Assembly (NCBI GenBank): GCA_029262995.1
Contig: JAJCYH010000026.1
Span: 62,001 to 126,000, forward strand
Direction of reading: 5' to 3'
Origin: Saprospiraceae bacterium
GTDB taxonomy: Bacteria; Bacteroidota; Bacteroidia; Chitinophagales; Saprospiraceae
DNA length: 64,000 nt
Shown: piece after piece, positions 8,671-18,602 of the stretch
Layout of the letters: each line of letters starts with the position of its first letter
How positions within the stretch are numbered: position 1 is the stretch's first letter
Notes under the pieces: generated by a model
Databases searched by the model: none
What the model saw: the letters and a program-made list of their open reading frames with translations, nothing else
Told to the model about the DNA's origin: nothing
Program-made: the position numbers and the translations under genes

Positions 8671-9840
8671 ATGGATTTTAAACAATTTACCACAACCCTG
8701 GTAAGTGGGTGCCTTTTATTCAGTTTTACCTCTTTGCTGTCGCAAAATGAGAGTATCTATACTAATGCTTTTGAATATTATTCAAAACAAGAGTTTCAAG
8801 AAGCCTTGAGACTTTTTGAAGAGTGTATTAGTCAAGATAGCTTAAATACTTTTTGCATGGAAAAAGCAGGACTATCTGCTTATCAACTAGGCGATATTCC
8901 TAAGGCAAAAGCATTATTCTTTAATTTGGAAAAATTAGATTCAACCAACAGGATAGCTATTGCTCAATTATCAACAATATACGATCAAGAAAAAAACATT
9001 CCTAAAGCAATCAAGTATTACACTAAACTTAAAAAGCTTATCCCTCAAAATCCTGTTTATCACAGAAAACTTGCTCAACAGTATCATAATGCTGGCTTAC
9101 ACGTAGAAGCATTTCCTCACTATTTGGAAGCATTGAAATTAAATCCACGAGATGTATTCACAATTAACGGGATTGCAGAAATATTTCTTAGCAATAAGCA
9201 ATACATCGAAGCAGATAGTATGCTTCGTGAAGGGCTGAAACTGGATAGTTTAAATATAAACTTTAACCTTTTGATGGCACAAAGCCAATATCGCCAAAAA
9301 GCATATGACAGTACTGTTCACTATTTAGAAAGAATCCGCTATGAAATAGATCTCAGTCCTTACTATAATAAACTGTTTGGTTATTCTTATATTCAAATTG
9401 ACTCCTTTGAAAGATCAATTCCTTTGCTTGAAAAATCTCTGGTTGATGAAGGCAGCAAAGAATATGCGCATTATTATTTGGCAACAGCATATGAGAAACT
9501 CGAAAACCCTGAATATGCTCTCTTTCATTATCAAAAAGCCTTGGAAGAAGGAATTTCTGGAAATATAGACCTATATCATCGTGGTCTTGCAAAGCTTTAC
9601 AATGAAAAAAAACAACTTGGAGATGCTATTGATCATTATATAGATGCCTATAAATATGGTAAAGACCCTGTAGTTTTGTTTTACTTGGCAAGGGCTTCTG
9701 ATATCTATTATAAAGACAAAAATATTGCTGTCAATTATTATAAAAAGTATATAAAGTCAAACGATAGCAATGCAGACTATAAAAAGTATGCAAAAGAAAG
9801 AAAACTTCATCTGCAAGAACAATTGCACCTTGGTATGTAA
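8671..9840 (+). CDS. Secreted tetratricopeptide-repeat protein
   Basis: A TPR scaffold of unknown partner. The 389 residues begin with a signal peptide (hydrophobic TLVSGCLLFSFTSLLS, about 9-24), so it is exported to the periplasm. From about residue 30 to 375 it is built of roughly ten 34-residue TPR units in tandem, each with the family spacing of small residues and aromatic positions and often ending in a D-S-x-N or N-P turn. No catalytic domain is attached. It stands alone between divergent GGGPS and convergent polyprenyl synthase genes. TPR proteins of this kind often assemble envelope complexes, but nothing here fixes its role. Confidence 0.85.
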   Translation: MDFKQFTTTLVSGCLLFSFTSLLSQNESIYTNAFEYYSKQEFQEALRLFEECISQDSLNTFCMEKAGLSAYQLGDIPKAKALFFNLEKLDSTNRIAIAQLSTIYDQEKNIPKAIKYYTKLKKLIPQNPVYHRKLAQQYHNAGLHVEAFPHYLEALKLNPRDVFTINGIAEIFLSNKQYIEADSMLREGLKLDSLNINFNLLMAQSQYRQKAYDSTVHYLERIRYEIDLSPYYNKLFGYSYIQIDSFERSIPLLEKSLVDEGSKEYAHYYLATAYEKLENPEYALFHYQKALEEGISGNIDLYHRGLAKLYNEKKQLGDAIDHYIDAYKYGKDPVVLFYLARASDIYYKDKNIAVNYYKKYIKSNDSNADYKKYAKERKLHLQEQLHLGM

Positions 9841-9860
9841 AACGTATAAATAATTATCTC

Positions 9861-10829
9861 CTATTTCTCTCTTTTGGTTACATATTCTACCAACGAGAGC
9901 ATCGATGATTGGATGTCACTAACAGGAAATTTTTGAATAATTTCTATTGCTTCAGCCTTATAGGATTCCATTTTCTTCGAAGCATATTCAAGTCCGTTTT
10001 TTGCTTTTACAAAAACAATAACTTCTTGAACAACATCTGAATCCGTACTTCTCTTTTTGATCAGGTTAATAATTCTTCTTTTTTCAGATTTGTCTGACTG
10101 AGAAAGCGCATAAATTAGAGGCAATGTCATCTTTTTCTCCTTGATATCAATTCCTTTAGGTTTCCCTATTGATGCATTGCCATAATCAAACAAATCATCT
10201 TTTATCTGAAATGCGATTCCGATGGTCTCTCCAAATTTATGCATCAATTGAATTTTCTCCTTATCATCTGTCACTGATGCAGCTCCAGCAGCACATGCCG
10301 ATGCTATCAAAGACGCTGTCTTTTGACGAATAATATCAAAGTAAACCTCTTCATCTATATCCAATCTTCTAGCTTTCTCTATTTGAAGTAATTCACCTTC
10401 ACTCATCTCCTTTACTGCTCGAGAAACAATATGAAGTAAATCAAATTCATCGTTATCAATGGCTAGGAGTAATCCTCGCGATAGTAAGTAATCACCAACT
10501 AATACGGCAATTTTATTCTTCCACAATGCATTTATAGAGAAAAATCCTCTCCGTTTGATGGCATCGTCAACAACATCATCATGTACAAGGGTTGCGGTAT
10601 GAAGAAGTTCTATTAATGAGGCAGCATTATAGGTCTTTGCATTTATTTTTCCTAATAATTTTGCTGACAAGAAGACAAAAATCGGCCTCATCTGTTTGCC
10701 CTTACTCTGAACAATGTAATAAGTGATTTTATCCAACAGAGGAACGTTAGACTTCATGGAGGATTTAAAATAGACCTCAAATTCCTGAAGTTCTGACTTA
10801 ATTGGGGCTTTAATTTGATTTAAGGTCAC
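9861..10829 (-). CDS. Polyprenyl diphosphate synthase (trans-type, long chain)
   Basis: It extends allylic diphosphates with isopentenyl diphosphate to make the prenyl chain of menaquinone or a similar lipid. The 322 residues carry the first Asp-rich motif at 84-89 (HDDVVDD) and the second around 211-215 (QIKDDLFDYG), with GKQMRP (44-49) for substrate binding. The residue five before the first motif is Ala79, a small side chain, which in this family permits products longer than C20; the exact length cannot be read. The start is GTG at 10829. It could also feed the nearby GGGPS if it released C20, but that is speculation. It converges with the TPR gene, 20 bp away. Confidence 0.92.
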   Translation of the reverse strand: MTLNQIKAPIKSELQEFEVYFKSSMKSNVPLLDKITYYIVQSKGKQMRPIFVFLSAKLLGKINAKTYNAASLIELLHTATLVHDDVVDDAIKRRGFFSINALWKNKIAVLVGDYLLSRGLLLAIDNDEFDLLHIVSRAVKEMSEGELLQIEKARRLDIDEEVYFDIIRQKTASLIASACAAGAASVTDDKEKIQLMHKFGETIGIAFQIKDDLFDYGNASIGKPKGIDIKEKKMTLPLIYALSQSDKSEKRRIINLIKKRSTDSDVVQEVIVFVKAKNGLEYASKKMESYKAEAIEIIQKFPVSDIQSSMLSLVEYVTKREK

Positions 10830-10977
10830 TTATTGATTTGGCTTTATTTTGTCTTATTGATAAAAGTAGGCAAATACTTTTTGAGTTTAGAAATTAACAG
10901 CAAGAAGAATGATAAGTTGAAAACCTAGGCTGAAGAATTTAAATTAATTCTGCTTCTTAAAAAGAAATTCTATGCGC

Positions 10978-11009
10978 TTGGTTATGCTTGTTGTAAATAA
11001 TTAATTTTG
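10978..11009 (+). promoter_or_regulatory. Promoter of aspS (TTG-N21-TAnnTTTG)
   Basis: A TTG at 10978-10980 is followed after 21 bp by TAATTTTG at 11002-11009, an exact -7 element at a spacing typical of Bacteroidota promoters. The ATG of aspS lies 36 bp downstream, leaving a leader of about 30 nt. This is the best complete -33/-7 pair I found in the window. Confidence 0.6.
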
Positions 11010-11045
11010 GGGTCAATAACCGTTAACTGAAATAAATAATTTAAA

Positions 11046-12815
11046 ATGTATCGAACACATAATTGTGGAGAATTGAGAATCGAGGATTTAGGAAATGAAG
11101 TCATTCTATCTGGATGGGTCCAAAAAGGTAGAGACTTAGGAGGATTGACTTTTGTTGATTTGCGAGATCGGTATGGCATTACCCAATTGGTGTTTAATGT
11201 AGAAGAAAACAAGAAGTTAACTGAGCAAGCCAGAACATTAGCTAGAGAATTCGTCATAAAAGCCACAGGGTTTGTTAGAGAGCGAAGTAGTAAAAACCCT
11301 AATCGAGCTACTGGAGATATTGAAATTGAGGTTACCAATTTACAAATATTAAACGCTTCAAAAACGCCTCCATTTACAATTGAAAATCAAACGGACGGTG
11401 GAGAAGAATTACGAATGAAGTACAGGTATTTGGATTTAAGAAGATCTAACATTCAACAAAACCTTATTTTCCGCAGTCAATTGGCTCTTCGGACCAGAAA
11501 CTATTTAAGTCAAAATGGCTTTATTGAAGTAGAAACACCTAACTTAATAAAGAGCACACCTGAAGGGGCAAGAGACTTTGTTGTTCCTAGTCGTATGAAT
11601 CCTGGCGAATTTTATGCCTTACCGCAATCCCCTCAAACCTTTAAGCAAATTCTAATGGTTGCTGGATTGGACAAATACTTCCAGATTGTAAAATGTTTCA
11701 GAGACGAGGATTTACGAGCAGACAGGCAACCAGAATTTACACAAATAGATTGTGAAATGTCGTTCGTTACGCGAGATCAGATTCTTGATCAATTTGAAGG
11801 TCTTACCAAACATCTTTTCAAATTTATGTTGAATATTTCTTTACCAGACTTTCCAAAAATGTCTTATGATGAAGCAATGGAAAGATATGGAAGTGATAAA
11901 CCAGATACAAGGTTTGAAATGGAATTCATCGCGTTTACAGAAATTGTTAAGGGTCATGGATTCCCGGTTTTTGATTCTGCCGAATATATTGCTGGAATAT
12001 GTGTTAGCGGAGAAGCTGAAAACTATTCCAACAAGCAGATAAAAGAGTTAACTGAATGGCTCCAAAGACCACAGATTGGTTGCAAAGGCATGATTTACGT
12101 AAAGTATAATATAGATGGTAGCATCAAGTCCAGTGTCGGTAAATTCTATTCTGATGAACAACTAAATTCTTGGTTTAAAATAGCCAATGCTAAGCCTGGT
12201 GACATGTTATTAATGTTATGTGGAGAAACTGAAAAAACCAGAAAACAACTTTGTGAATTAAGGCTTGAAATGGGTCGTCGATTAGAATTGATGGATCCTT
12301 CAAAATTTAACGCATTGTGGATAGTTGATTTCCCTTTATTAGAGTGGGACGAGGATTCCGAAAGATTCCATGCTATGCATCACCCTTTTACATCTCCAAA
12401 AAAAGAAGATGTTGACAGAATGCTCGCTGGAGATCATGAAACGATGAAAGCACTTCGTGCTGATGCATATGATCTAGTCATTAATGGCTCTGAAATTGGC
12501 GGTGGATCGATAAGAATACATGATAGAGCACTGCAACAAAGAAATTTTGACCTTCTTGGATTCACCAGAGAGGAAGCAGAAAATCAGTTTGGTTTCCTAA
12601 TGGGTGCATTTGAATATGGGGCTCCACCGCACGGTGGAATTGCTTTTGGGTTTGATCGCCTTAATGCCGTAATGAATGGGCAGAATTCGATTCGTGATTT
12701 CATCGCTTTTCCGAAAAATACAAGTGGAAGAGATATTATGATAGATGCGCCTTCTAAAGTAGATATCACCCAATTGGATGAATTAAATTTAGCATTAAAA
12801 AATATTCCTGAATAA
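11046..12815 (+). CDS. aspS: Aspartate--tRNA ligase
   Basis: This class II synthetase charges tRNA-Asp. The 589 residues have the bacterial-type architecture: an N-terminal OB-fold anticodon-binding domain (about 1-105), the catalytic core, and the bacteria-specific GAD insertion (about 280-420). Motif 2 is seen as [18 protein letters not shown] at 218-235, with the [13 protein letters not shown] flipping loop just before it. Motif 3 is the [10 protein letters not shown] segment near residue 535. There is no archaeal-type truncation, so it is the ordinary discriminating or non-discriminating bacterial AspRS; which of the two cannot be told here. A good promoter precedes it, and the next gene starts 6 bp after its stop. 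Confidence 0.98.
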   Translation: MYRTHNCGELRIEDLGNEVILSGWVQKGRDLGGLTFVDLRDRYGITQLVFNVEENKKLTEQARTLAREFVIKATGFVRERSSKNPNRATGDIEIEVTNLQILNASKTPPFTIENQTDGGEELRMKYRYLDLRRSNIQQNLIFRSQLALRTRNYLSQNGFIEVETPNLIKSTPEGARDFVVPSRMNPGEFYALPQSPQTFKQILMVAGLDKYFQIVKCFRDEDLRADRQPEFTQIDCEMSFVTRDQILDQFEGLTKHLFKFMLNISLPDFPKMSYDEAMERYGSDKPDTRFEMEFIAFTEIVKGHGFPVFDSAEYIAGICVSGEAENYSNKQIKELTEWLQRPQIGCKGMIYVKYNIDGSIKSSVGKFYSDEQLNSWFKIANAKPGDMLLMLCGETEKTRKQLCELRLEMGRRLELMDPSKFNALWIVDFPLLEWDEDSERFHAMHHPFTSPKKEDVDRMLAGDHETMKALRADAYDLVINGSEIGGGSIRIHDRALQQRNFDLLGFTREEAENQFGFLMGAFEYGAPPHGGIAFGFDRLNAVMNGQNSIRDFIAFPKNTSGRDIMIDAPSKVDITQLDELNLALKNIPE

Positions 12816-12821
12816 ATTCGT

Positions 12822-14153
12822 GTGAAAGAACTGTTTCGATCTATATATAACAAATATTGGGGTGAGCTTTTCTTTTTTATATACTTTCTACTTGCCTGGC
12901 ATTTTTTCCTGGAAAGGACTTTATTTCTTGACAATGCTTTTCAGACATTTCTGATGCTTCAGGATAATGGAATTGAAGTCAATGCTGATAGATGGCCTGC
13001 AATAATTTATAGAATTATTCCTTTTGCATTAAGCAAATTTAATGTTGGCTTATTACATATACTACTGTCCTTTTCTTTAAGTTATGTTATCGTGCAATAT
13101 TTGTTTTTTGCGGTCATCCAACATGTTCTTGATGATAAAAGAAACGCATTGGTTTATATTATCATCCTTAGTTTACCCGTCGTTAATGGGTTTTTTTGGT
13201 GTAATTCAGAATTGGTGCTAGCATTGTGTTTGACAATTTTTTGGATCTCCCTTTTAAGAGCAGAATACTATTTAGTCTCAATGTCTATTGCCATCTGTCT
13301 CGCATGGGTACACCCCCTTGTAATCTTTCCTTTTAGTTTCGCTATAATTTACTTGTATCTAGAAGGAATGAAAGTCAATATCAAATTATGTTCCTCGATT
13401 GCCATTTTCTATATCTGTTATCTGGTAAAAAGCATATTCTTTCCCAACTGGTATGACAATGCCAAAAGCCAATCTTTCCATATTCACTTAAAAGAATATG
13501 TCTGGCAAGATATGTTTGGGGGACTTGGTTTATTGCAACACCTTGATTACCTGTTTCTTTTAATTATTGTTTTTGCCTTAGCACTGTTACTGTATAAAAG
13601 CAAATTCCTTTTAAGCGTAATGCTGTTTACATTTGTACTGTTCTATTTGTTGGTAGTGGATATTGCCAGAGGAACTGGTCCTGTTAAACTTGAATTTTAT
13701 GAAGAAATTAATTTATATGTCATATGCTTTTTTGCTGTTTTAAGTATTAGTCACTTTTGGCAAAACTTATCAGCAAAATACTATTGGGCAATTGTTGGAG
13801 TTGTTACTTTATTTTGTACCTATAGATGGAATATTACGTCCGCATTTTATACACAAAGAATTGAATGGTACAATGAATTATTAACCAAAAATGATCGTGT
13901 CATTTTGAATGCATCACAATTTGAGCAATCTCCACTAGTAATGGAATGGGCCTCAGCATTTGAGAGCCTTATAATTTCTAGTTTGCACGGCGAAAGCAAA
14001 AGTATTGTTATCACTAAGGATATGACAAAATTTAAGGAAGCATTAAACTCAGGAAAAATGTTAACAGAATTCAGGGAATATCCTTACGAGCTCTTGGATC
14101 AAAGGTACTTCAAATTGAAGGCAAAGGCATATTACATTAATGATTTAGACTAA
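12822..14153 (+). CDS. Polytopic membrane protein of unknown function
   Basis: I do not recognise the family. The 443-residue product begins with a short basic segment and then shows about ten hydrophobic helices between residues 15 and 335, followed by a soluble C-terminal part of about 100 residues. The early loop with an LDNAFQ segment and the W-x-H-P segment in a later helix recall polytopic GT-C-type sugar transferases, but the family's acidic catalytic motif is not clear, so this is a weak guess. The start is GTG at 12822, only 6 bp after aspS, which implies co-transcription with it. Codon use looks like that of its neighbours. Confidence 0.72.
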   Translation: MKELFRSIYNKYWGELFFFIYFLLAWHFFLERTLFLDNAFQTFLMLQDNGIEVNADRWPAIIYRIIPFALSKFNVGLLHILLSFSLSYVIVQYLFFAVIQHVLDDKRNALVYIIILSLPVVNGFFWCNSELVLALCLTIFWISLLRAEYYLVSMSIAICLAWVHPLVIFPFSFAIIYLYLEGMKVNIKLCSSIAIFYICYLVKSIFFPNWYDNAKSQSFHIHLKEYVWQDMFGGLGLLQHLDYLFLLIIVFALALLLYKSKFLLSVMLFTFVLFYLLVVDIARGTGPVKLEFYEEINLYVICFFAVLSISHFWQNLSAKYYWAIVGVVTLFCTYRWNITSAFYTQRIEWYNELLTKNDRVILNASQFEQSPLVMEWASAFESLIISSLHGESKSIVITKDMTKFKEALNSGKMLTEFREYPYELLDQRYFKLKAKAYYINDLD

Positions 14154-14231
14154 CTTAAACTATATTTTAAACTATACGTAAATATTTGTCTTTATAGCTT
14201 ATTATTCTTTATTATTGTAAAAATTAATCAG

Positions 14232-15455
14232 ATGAGTATTGTTGAAATGCGCGTTCCGACGATCGGAGAATCGATCACAGAAGTAACTCTTTCTTCATGG
14301 TTAAAAGAAGACGGTGCGATAGTAAAGTTAGATGAGCCCATTTGCGAATTTGAATCAGATAAAGCAACACTAGAATTTCCTGCTGAAGCCTCTGGCAAAC
14401 TAACTTACGTTGCTGCCGAAGGTGATGATCTTGAAATTGGTGCTTTAGTTGCAAAAATTGATACTTCAGTAGCTGCAGAGGAAAAAGAACAACCAAAAGA
14501 AAAAACACCCGAAGTCACTGTTGAAAAAAATGAGAAATCAGAAGTATCAGAAAATCAAACCTATGCCAAGGGACACCCTTCTCCGTCAGCTGCAAAAATA
14601 ATCAGAGAAAAAGATCTATCTGAGGACAAAATAGAAGGTACAGGCAAAGACGGCAGAATAACTAAGGATGATGCTATTAAGGCAACTGCAGTGTCAGAAA
14701 AAGCTGCTCCTGAAAAAGAAAATACAAGCGAAGAATCCAAAGTGCTTTTTAGCAGAAATGAAAGAACTGAAAAACTCAGTCGAATGAGAAGGACCATTGC
14801 TTCAAGATTGGTCTCTGCTAAAAACAACACAGCCATGCTTACCACATTTAATGAAGCTGATATGTCTGCCATCATTAAATTAAGGAAAAGCTATCAAGAT
14901 AAGTTTGTTGAAAAATATGGTGTCAAACTAGGCTTTATGTCATTGTTTGCTAAAGCATGTGCGAAAACATTGATGGAAATTCCTATGGTTAATGCAACTC
15001 TTGATGGAGAAACTCAAGTAATTTTCCATGACTATGTAGATATATCTATTGCGATATCAACACCTACCGGACTTGTTGTTCCTCCATTAAGAAATGTAGA
15101 ATCTATGAATTTTGCAAGCATTGAATTGGAGATCAAATCTCTTGCGGAAAAAGCAAGGAACGGTACTCTCTCTCTTGAAGAAATGAAAGGAGGTACCTTT
15201 ACTATTACGAATGGTGGAATATTTGGATCTATGATGAGTACGCCAATATTAAACCAACCACAATCTGCCATTCTAGGCATGCACAATATTGTCGAAAGAG
15301 CTGTTGTTGTAAATGGAGAAATCGTAATTCGACCAATGATGTATCTTGCACTTTCTTACGATCATAGAATTATTGACGGAAGCACTTCAGTTACATTTCT
15401 TGTTAAAGTAAAAGATTTACTAGAAGATCCCGTTAAGTTATTAATGGACATATAA
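14232..15455 (+). CDS. odhB: Dihydrolipoyllysine-residue succinyltransferase (2-oxoglutarate dehydrogenase E2)
   Basis: The E2 core of the 2-oxoglutarate dehydrogenase complex moves the succinyl group from the E1-bound intermediate through lipoyl-lysine to CoA in the TCA cycle. The 407 residues show one lipoyl domain with the lipoylated Lys44 in ESDKATLEF, an Ala/Glu/Lys-rich linker, a peripheral E3-binding domain (about 117-150, [14 protein letters not shown]), and the catalytic domain ending in [13 protein letters not shown] with the catalytic His and Asp. One lipoyl domain and the [14 protein letters not shown] segment favour the succinyl- over the acetyl-transferase. No sucA (E1) gene is adjacent, which is usual only in some lineages. 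A small membrane protein follows 6 bp downstream. Confidence 0.93.
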   Translation: MSIVEMRVPTIGESITEVTLSSWLKEDGAIVKLDEPICEFESDKATLEFPAEASGKLTYVAAEGDDLEIGALVAKIDTSVAAEEKEQPKEKTPEVTVEKNEKSEVSENQTYAKGHPSPSAAKIIREKDLSEDKIEGTGKDGRITKDDAIKATAVSEKAAPEKENTSEESKVLFSRNERTEKLSRMRRTIASRLVSAKNNTAMLTTFNEADMSAIIKLRKSYQDKFVEKYGVKLGFMSLFAKACAKTLMEIPMVNATLDGETQVIFHDYVDISIAISTPTGLVVPPLRNVESMNFASIELEIKSLAEKARNGTLSLEEMKGGTFTITNGGIFGSMMSTPILNQPQSAILGMHNIVERAVVVNGEIVIRPMMYLALSYDHRIIDGSTSVTFLVKVKDLLEDPVKLLMDI

Positions 15456-15461
15456 GCTATC

Positions 15462-15965
15462 ATGACAATTGGAGAATTATTAGGCTTTGTTGAAGCTAGA
15501 CCTTACATTGTACTTTTCTTTTTTATTGCAATCCCACTTGCCGCTTATCTATCAAACGTATTGGGAAAGGGTGAAGGACATCTAAATCCCTGGTGTAGCT
15601 TTTATTCTGTACTTATATATCTTTCAGTTATCCCAGGTATATTTTCAATTCTCTTAAACTTGTATCATCTCCTTTTTGAAAGCACTAGTATTTATGATGT
15701 AAATTTAATGCTTAGAGTAGTGCCTATATTAAGCATGTTTCTGAGCCTTTACTTGATTAAGCAAAATGTCTCCTTTGATAATATTCCAGGGTTTGACAGA
15801 ATTACGGGATTTACGGGAATGGTAGGTGGAATTATGGTTTTATTTTTCTTCCTTGATAAAACGAGAATGGTAGCCTTTACCTATATCCCTATCCTTTGGA
15901 TTGTTTTTTTACTGATTATTATATATCTGTTAATCAGATATGGAACCAAGTATCTTATCAAATAG
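15462..15965 (+). CDS. Small polytopic membrane protein of unknown function
   Basis: A 167-residue protein with about five hydrophobic helices (near 15-30, 45-70, 83-100, 112-130 and 137-160) and very few charged residues outside the loops. I know of no family name for it. It starts 6 bp after odhB and ends 11 bp before the convergent M14 peptidase gene, so it must be transcribed with odhB. A role in the TCA cycle is not implied by this alone. The compact loop GFDRITGFTGMVGG between helices is its most distinctive segment and would be the place to look for conservation. Confidence 0.7.
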   Translation: MTIGELLGFVEARPYIVLFFFIAIPLAAYLSNVLGKGEGHLNPWCSFYSVLIYLSVIPGIFSILLNLYHLLFESTSIYDVNLMLRVVPILSMFLSLYLIKQNVSFDNIPGFDRITGFTGMVGGIMVLFFFLDKTRMVAFTYIPILWIVFLLIIIYLLIRYGTKYLIK

Positions 15966-15976
15966 GAATAAAGTTA

Positions 15977-17728
15977 TTATCTGTTGTAAAAGAATCGATA
16001 ATTCTTAAAATGCTCTTTATTTCCAAGTCTTATAACATAATTGCCTGTAGAGAGACCAATAGGTATGTCAATTGATATGTCATCTAACTTGCCAAAACTC
16101 AATTTTCTACCATAATAGTCAAATATAGTATAATCGAAATTATCAAGACCTTGTAGTCCATCAAACAAAATTTTATTGCCACTAAGCCAAACACTCAGTT
16201 TAGAGAACAAATTATCTTCTGTGTTGACCATATCACTAGGACAAAGGTTTACGTCATAAACTGTAGTTGACTTGTCAAGTACTGTTATAAGCTCCGTAAT
16301 TGTATCATAGCCCGCAGCCATATAACTTATTTCATAATTGCCTGCGTTAAGATATCGGAAATACTGCCCTGATTCAGGATCAGAAAATACAGAGGAATTT
16401 TGTTTGTCATAACCTCTGACAACTACTTCAGCAAAAACAGCATCGCCAGAAAAACAATCCGTAAGCTTTCCACTCAGTCCATAGCTTGCTTCTTGCATAT
16501 AATTTAATAATGCCTTTTTATTATATTCCCAAAATTCGGGTAGCAAAACAGCATCTAACCTTTTGGTGTCACTAACCTCAAGCGTCACTTCTCTTCCTCT
16601 TTTAAAAAAAGTATGATAATCCTGTCTACCTCCTTCGATTTCAACCCAATCATGCCCATTGGTGATACCATTATTAAAAGCAATAAAATATCCTTCCGGA
16701 GAATTGGATTGTACTGTATCTGCATAATCTCTGGAAATACGCTCAAACCATTCATCGTCAGCATGCCTTTCTGAAAATGTATCCCATGGATAATTCACCA
16801 ATTCAATACCTCCGTGAAGATTGCAAGACATGTGAATTTTCACTGCGTTGGCAAAATCCATAAATATTTGAGTCTCCTCTTGGGTTACTCGTTCGTCAGG
16901 GTTATTACCTCCTTTCGGATCTGGAAAATTCCTGTTTAAGTCCACAAAGCTATTATTCAACCTGCTTGAGGATTCTACGGTATGGTTTCCTCCTCTATAT
17001 GTACCATCAGGATTTGCCAATGGGTTAATATATATATTCAAATTGTCAACCAAATGATCGACTTGCTCGTCAGAACCATAATTGCAAAGCAAATAATCAA
17101 TAAGTTGAAGCATAAAAACATAACCAACGATTTCATCACCATGCATAGTAGATGTATAGAAAAAATTAGGCTTTCTTTCTGGTTCCTTAAGTGAACTACC
17201 AATGCGTGCAACCCAAATTTTTCTTTCACTATCCAATGTTCCAATATTTATAACTTCACAAAGTTCAGGATAGCTTGACTGAAAATCAAACATCATTTGT
17301 TCATAGGCTTCATAACTTGGGTAAAAGTCCATTGCTGGCATACAGTTAGACTTGTAAGAAAGGTTTTTGATTTCATCAATACTCAAAGTACTGAGATTGG
17401 ATTTTCTTTGAGGCATATGCTTAAAACTATACCCAGAAGATTTCAGGACCTCGAATCCTTTTTTGTTTAACACCAATGAATAATGGTTCTCTCGAGCACT
17501 ATGATCAAGATAAATGCCAGGCGTCTCTAATAGTTCTTTTAAAACCGACAAGTCTTCCTTCAATATAATTTCAACGCTACCATATTTTCCAAGTTCATAA
17601 TCTATAGTGCCTTGACCAATAGCAAAATGAACCGAAAGGATGAAAGTCAAAATCCAAAAGCAAGGTATCACACCATTCTTCGATGAAAGAATTTGCTGAT
17701 TTAATTGTATTAGAATACTTGAATTCAT
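15977..17728 (-). CDS. Secreted M14 zinc carboxypeptidase with T9SS C-terminal signal
   Basis: An extracellular metallocarboxypeptidase. The 583 residues include a signal peptide (hydrophobic stretch about 20-39, ending IGQG), the M14 catalytic domain (about 130-410) with zinc ligands His196 and Glu199 (MHGDEIVG) and His305 (NLHGG), and the catalytic Glu384 (VTLEVSD). A transthyretin-like carboxypeptidase regulatory domain follows (about 415-497). The last 75 residues look like a type A T9SS sorting domain (FDYYGRKLSFGKL, then LSTGNYVIRL), so export across the outer membrane is expected. The ATG overlaps the ybeY stop as ATGA; a GTG at codon 20 would leave too short a charged head, so the long start is kept. 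It is the last gene of a four-gene operon. Confidence 0.9.
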   Translation of the reverse strand: MNSSILIQLNQQILSSKNGVIPCFWILTFILSVHFAIGQGTIDYELGKYGSVEIILKEDLSVLKELLETPGIYLDHSARENHYSLVLNKKGFEVLKSSGYSFKHMPQRKSNLSTLSIDEIKNLSYKSNCMPAMDFYPSYEAYEQMMFDFQSSYPELCEVINIGTLDSERKIWVARIGSSLKEPERKPNFFYTSTMHGDEIVGYVFMLQLIDYLLCNYGSDEQVDHLVDNLNIYINPLANPDGTYRGGNHTVESSSRLNNSFVDLNRNFPDPKGGNNPDERVTQEETQIFMDFANAVKIHMSCNLHGGIELVNYPWDTFSERHADDEWFERISRDYADTVQSNSPEGYFIAFNNGITNGHDWVEIEGGRQDYHTFFKRGREVTLEVSDTKRLDAVLLPEFWEYNKKALLNYMQEASYGLSGKLTDCFSGDAVFAEVVVRGYDKQNSSVFSDPESGQYFRYLNAGNYEISYMAAGYDTITELITVLDKSTTVYDVNLCPSDMVNTEDNLFSKLSVWLSGNKILFDGLQGLDNFDYTIFDYYGRKLSFGKLDDISIDIPIGLSTGNYVIRLGNKEHFKNYRFFYNR

Positions 17729-18159
17729 ATACCATTCATTTTAGCTAGATATTCGTCTTCCTTTTGTCTCATGATTTTTACCTCATCGTCGGACTTATCA
17801 TCGTAGCCAATTAAATGGAGCACCCCATGAGCCATTACCCTTGCAATTTCACGATCGAAACTTTGAGAATATGCTATAGAGTTTTCCTTAATTCTGTCGA
17901 CACTTAAATATATAGTAGCTGATATAGGGTTTTCTGATAATGGGAAAGTTATAATATCAGTATAAAAGTCATGATTTAAATATTCCTTGTTGATGTTTAA
18001 AAGATATTCATCACTACAAAATACATATTCGATGAGATCAGCATCTTTCTTTTCATTTTCAAATATCCATGATAGCCATTTTTTTAAATCTTGGACATTT
18101 TTCAATTCAAGATTGGTGTCTTCGTAATAGAAAGAAAATTGATTGTCCCTTTCAGTCAT
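17725..18159 (-). CDS. ybeY: Endoribonuclease YbeY (16S rRNA maturation)
   Basis: YbeY is a zinc-dependent single-strand RNase involved in 16S rRNA 3' maturation and ribosome quality control. The 144-residue protein carries the metal motif HGVLHLIGYDD (111-121). The first two ligands are His111 and His115; the third position, usually His in proteobacterial enzymes, is Asp121 here, a variant also seen in Bacteroidota. The conserved Arg of the family (REIARVMAHG) is present just upstream. It lies 5 bp after the RsbW-like ATPase gene and overlaps the M14 peptidase gene by 4 bp, so it is in the middle of an operon. Confidence 0.93.
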   Translation of the reverse strand: MTERDNQFSFYYEDTNLELKNVQDLKKWLSWIFENEKKDADLIEYVFCSDEYLLNINKEYLNHDFYTDIITFPLSENPISATIYLSVDRIKENSIAYSQSFDREIARVMAHGVLHLIGYDDKSDDEVKIMRQKEDEYLAKMNGI

Positions 18160-18164
18160 TTAAA

Positions 18165-18569
18165 TTATACTGTTTTGAAGTGTAATTCTACTGTTCTACC
18201 ATCATCTAAAAAAAGCATAAGATCAGAAAGCTCTTTCATAATGTACACGCCACGTCCACCACAATCAAGAATATTCTCTGGGAGAGTTGGATCTTTAATG
18301 TTTTTTGGATCAAAACCTTGGCCTTCATCTGAAATTTGAATGATTACTGTTTGACTTCGCTCAGAACAACTGATATTTACTTGTTTTTTAACATCCTTCT
18401 TATTCCCATGAATGATAGCATTGTTGACTGCTTCGGTCAAACTAATAAGTATATTATCATATACCTCCTGATCTAATTTGCATTTGCACATCAGACGTTG
18501 AACGAGATCTTCAACAAGCTTTATTTGACAAGGTGAAGATTTAAGAGTTAGTCGTATATCTTCCGTCAT
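18165..18569 (-). CDS. RsbW/SpoIIAB-like ATP-binding protein (HATPase_c)
   Basis: A stand-alone GHKL ATPase domain of the anti-sigma serine kinase class, 134 residues. The N box is seen in LTEAVNNAIIHGNK (about 47-60), the G1 box in DEGQGFDP (about 81-88) and the G2 box in GGRGVYIMKEL (about 103-113). In Firmicutes such proteins bind a sigma factor and phosphorylate an anti-anti-sigma protein. No sigma factor or STAS partner is adjacent here, so the target is unknown; in Bacteroidota the same gene is often found next to ybeY. It sits 33 bp after the giant DUF4175 gene and 5 bp before ybeY. Confidence 0.88.
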   Translation of the reverse strand: MTEDIRLTLKSSPCQIKLVEDLVQRLMCKCKLDQEVYDNILISLTEAVNNAIIHGNKKDVKKQVNISCSERSQTVIIQISDEGQGFDPKNIKDPTLPENILDCGGRGVYIMKELSDLMLFLDDGRTVELHFKTV

Positions 18570-18602
18570 AAAAAGGTGTAATTAGTGGTTAAAAAAAACA
18601 GT

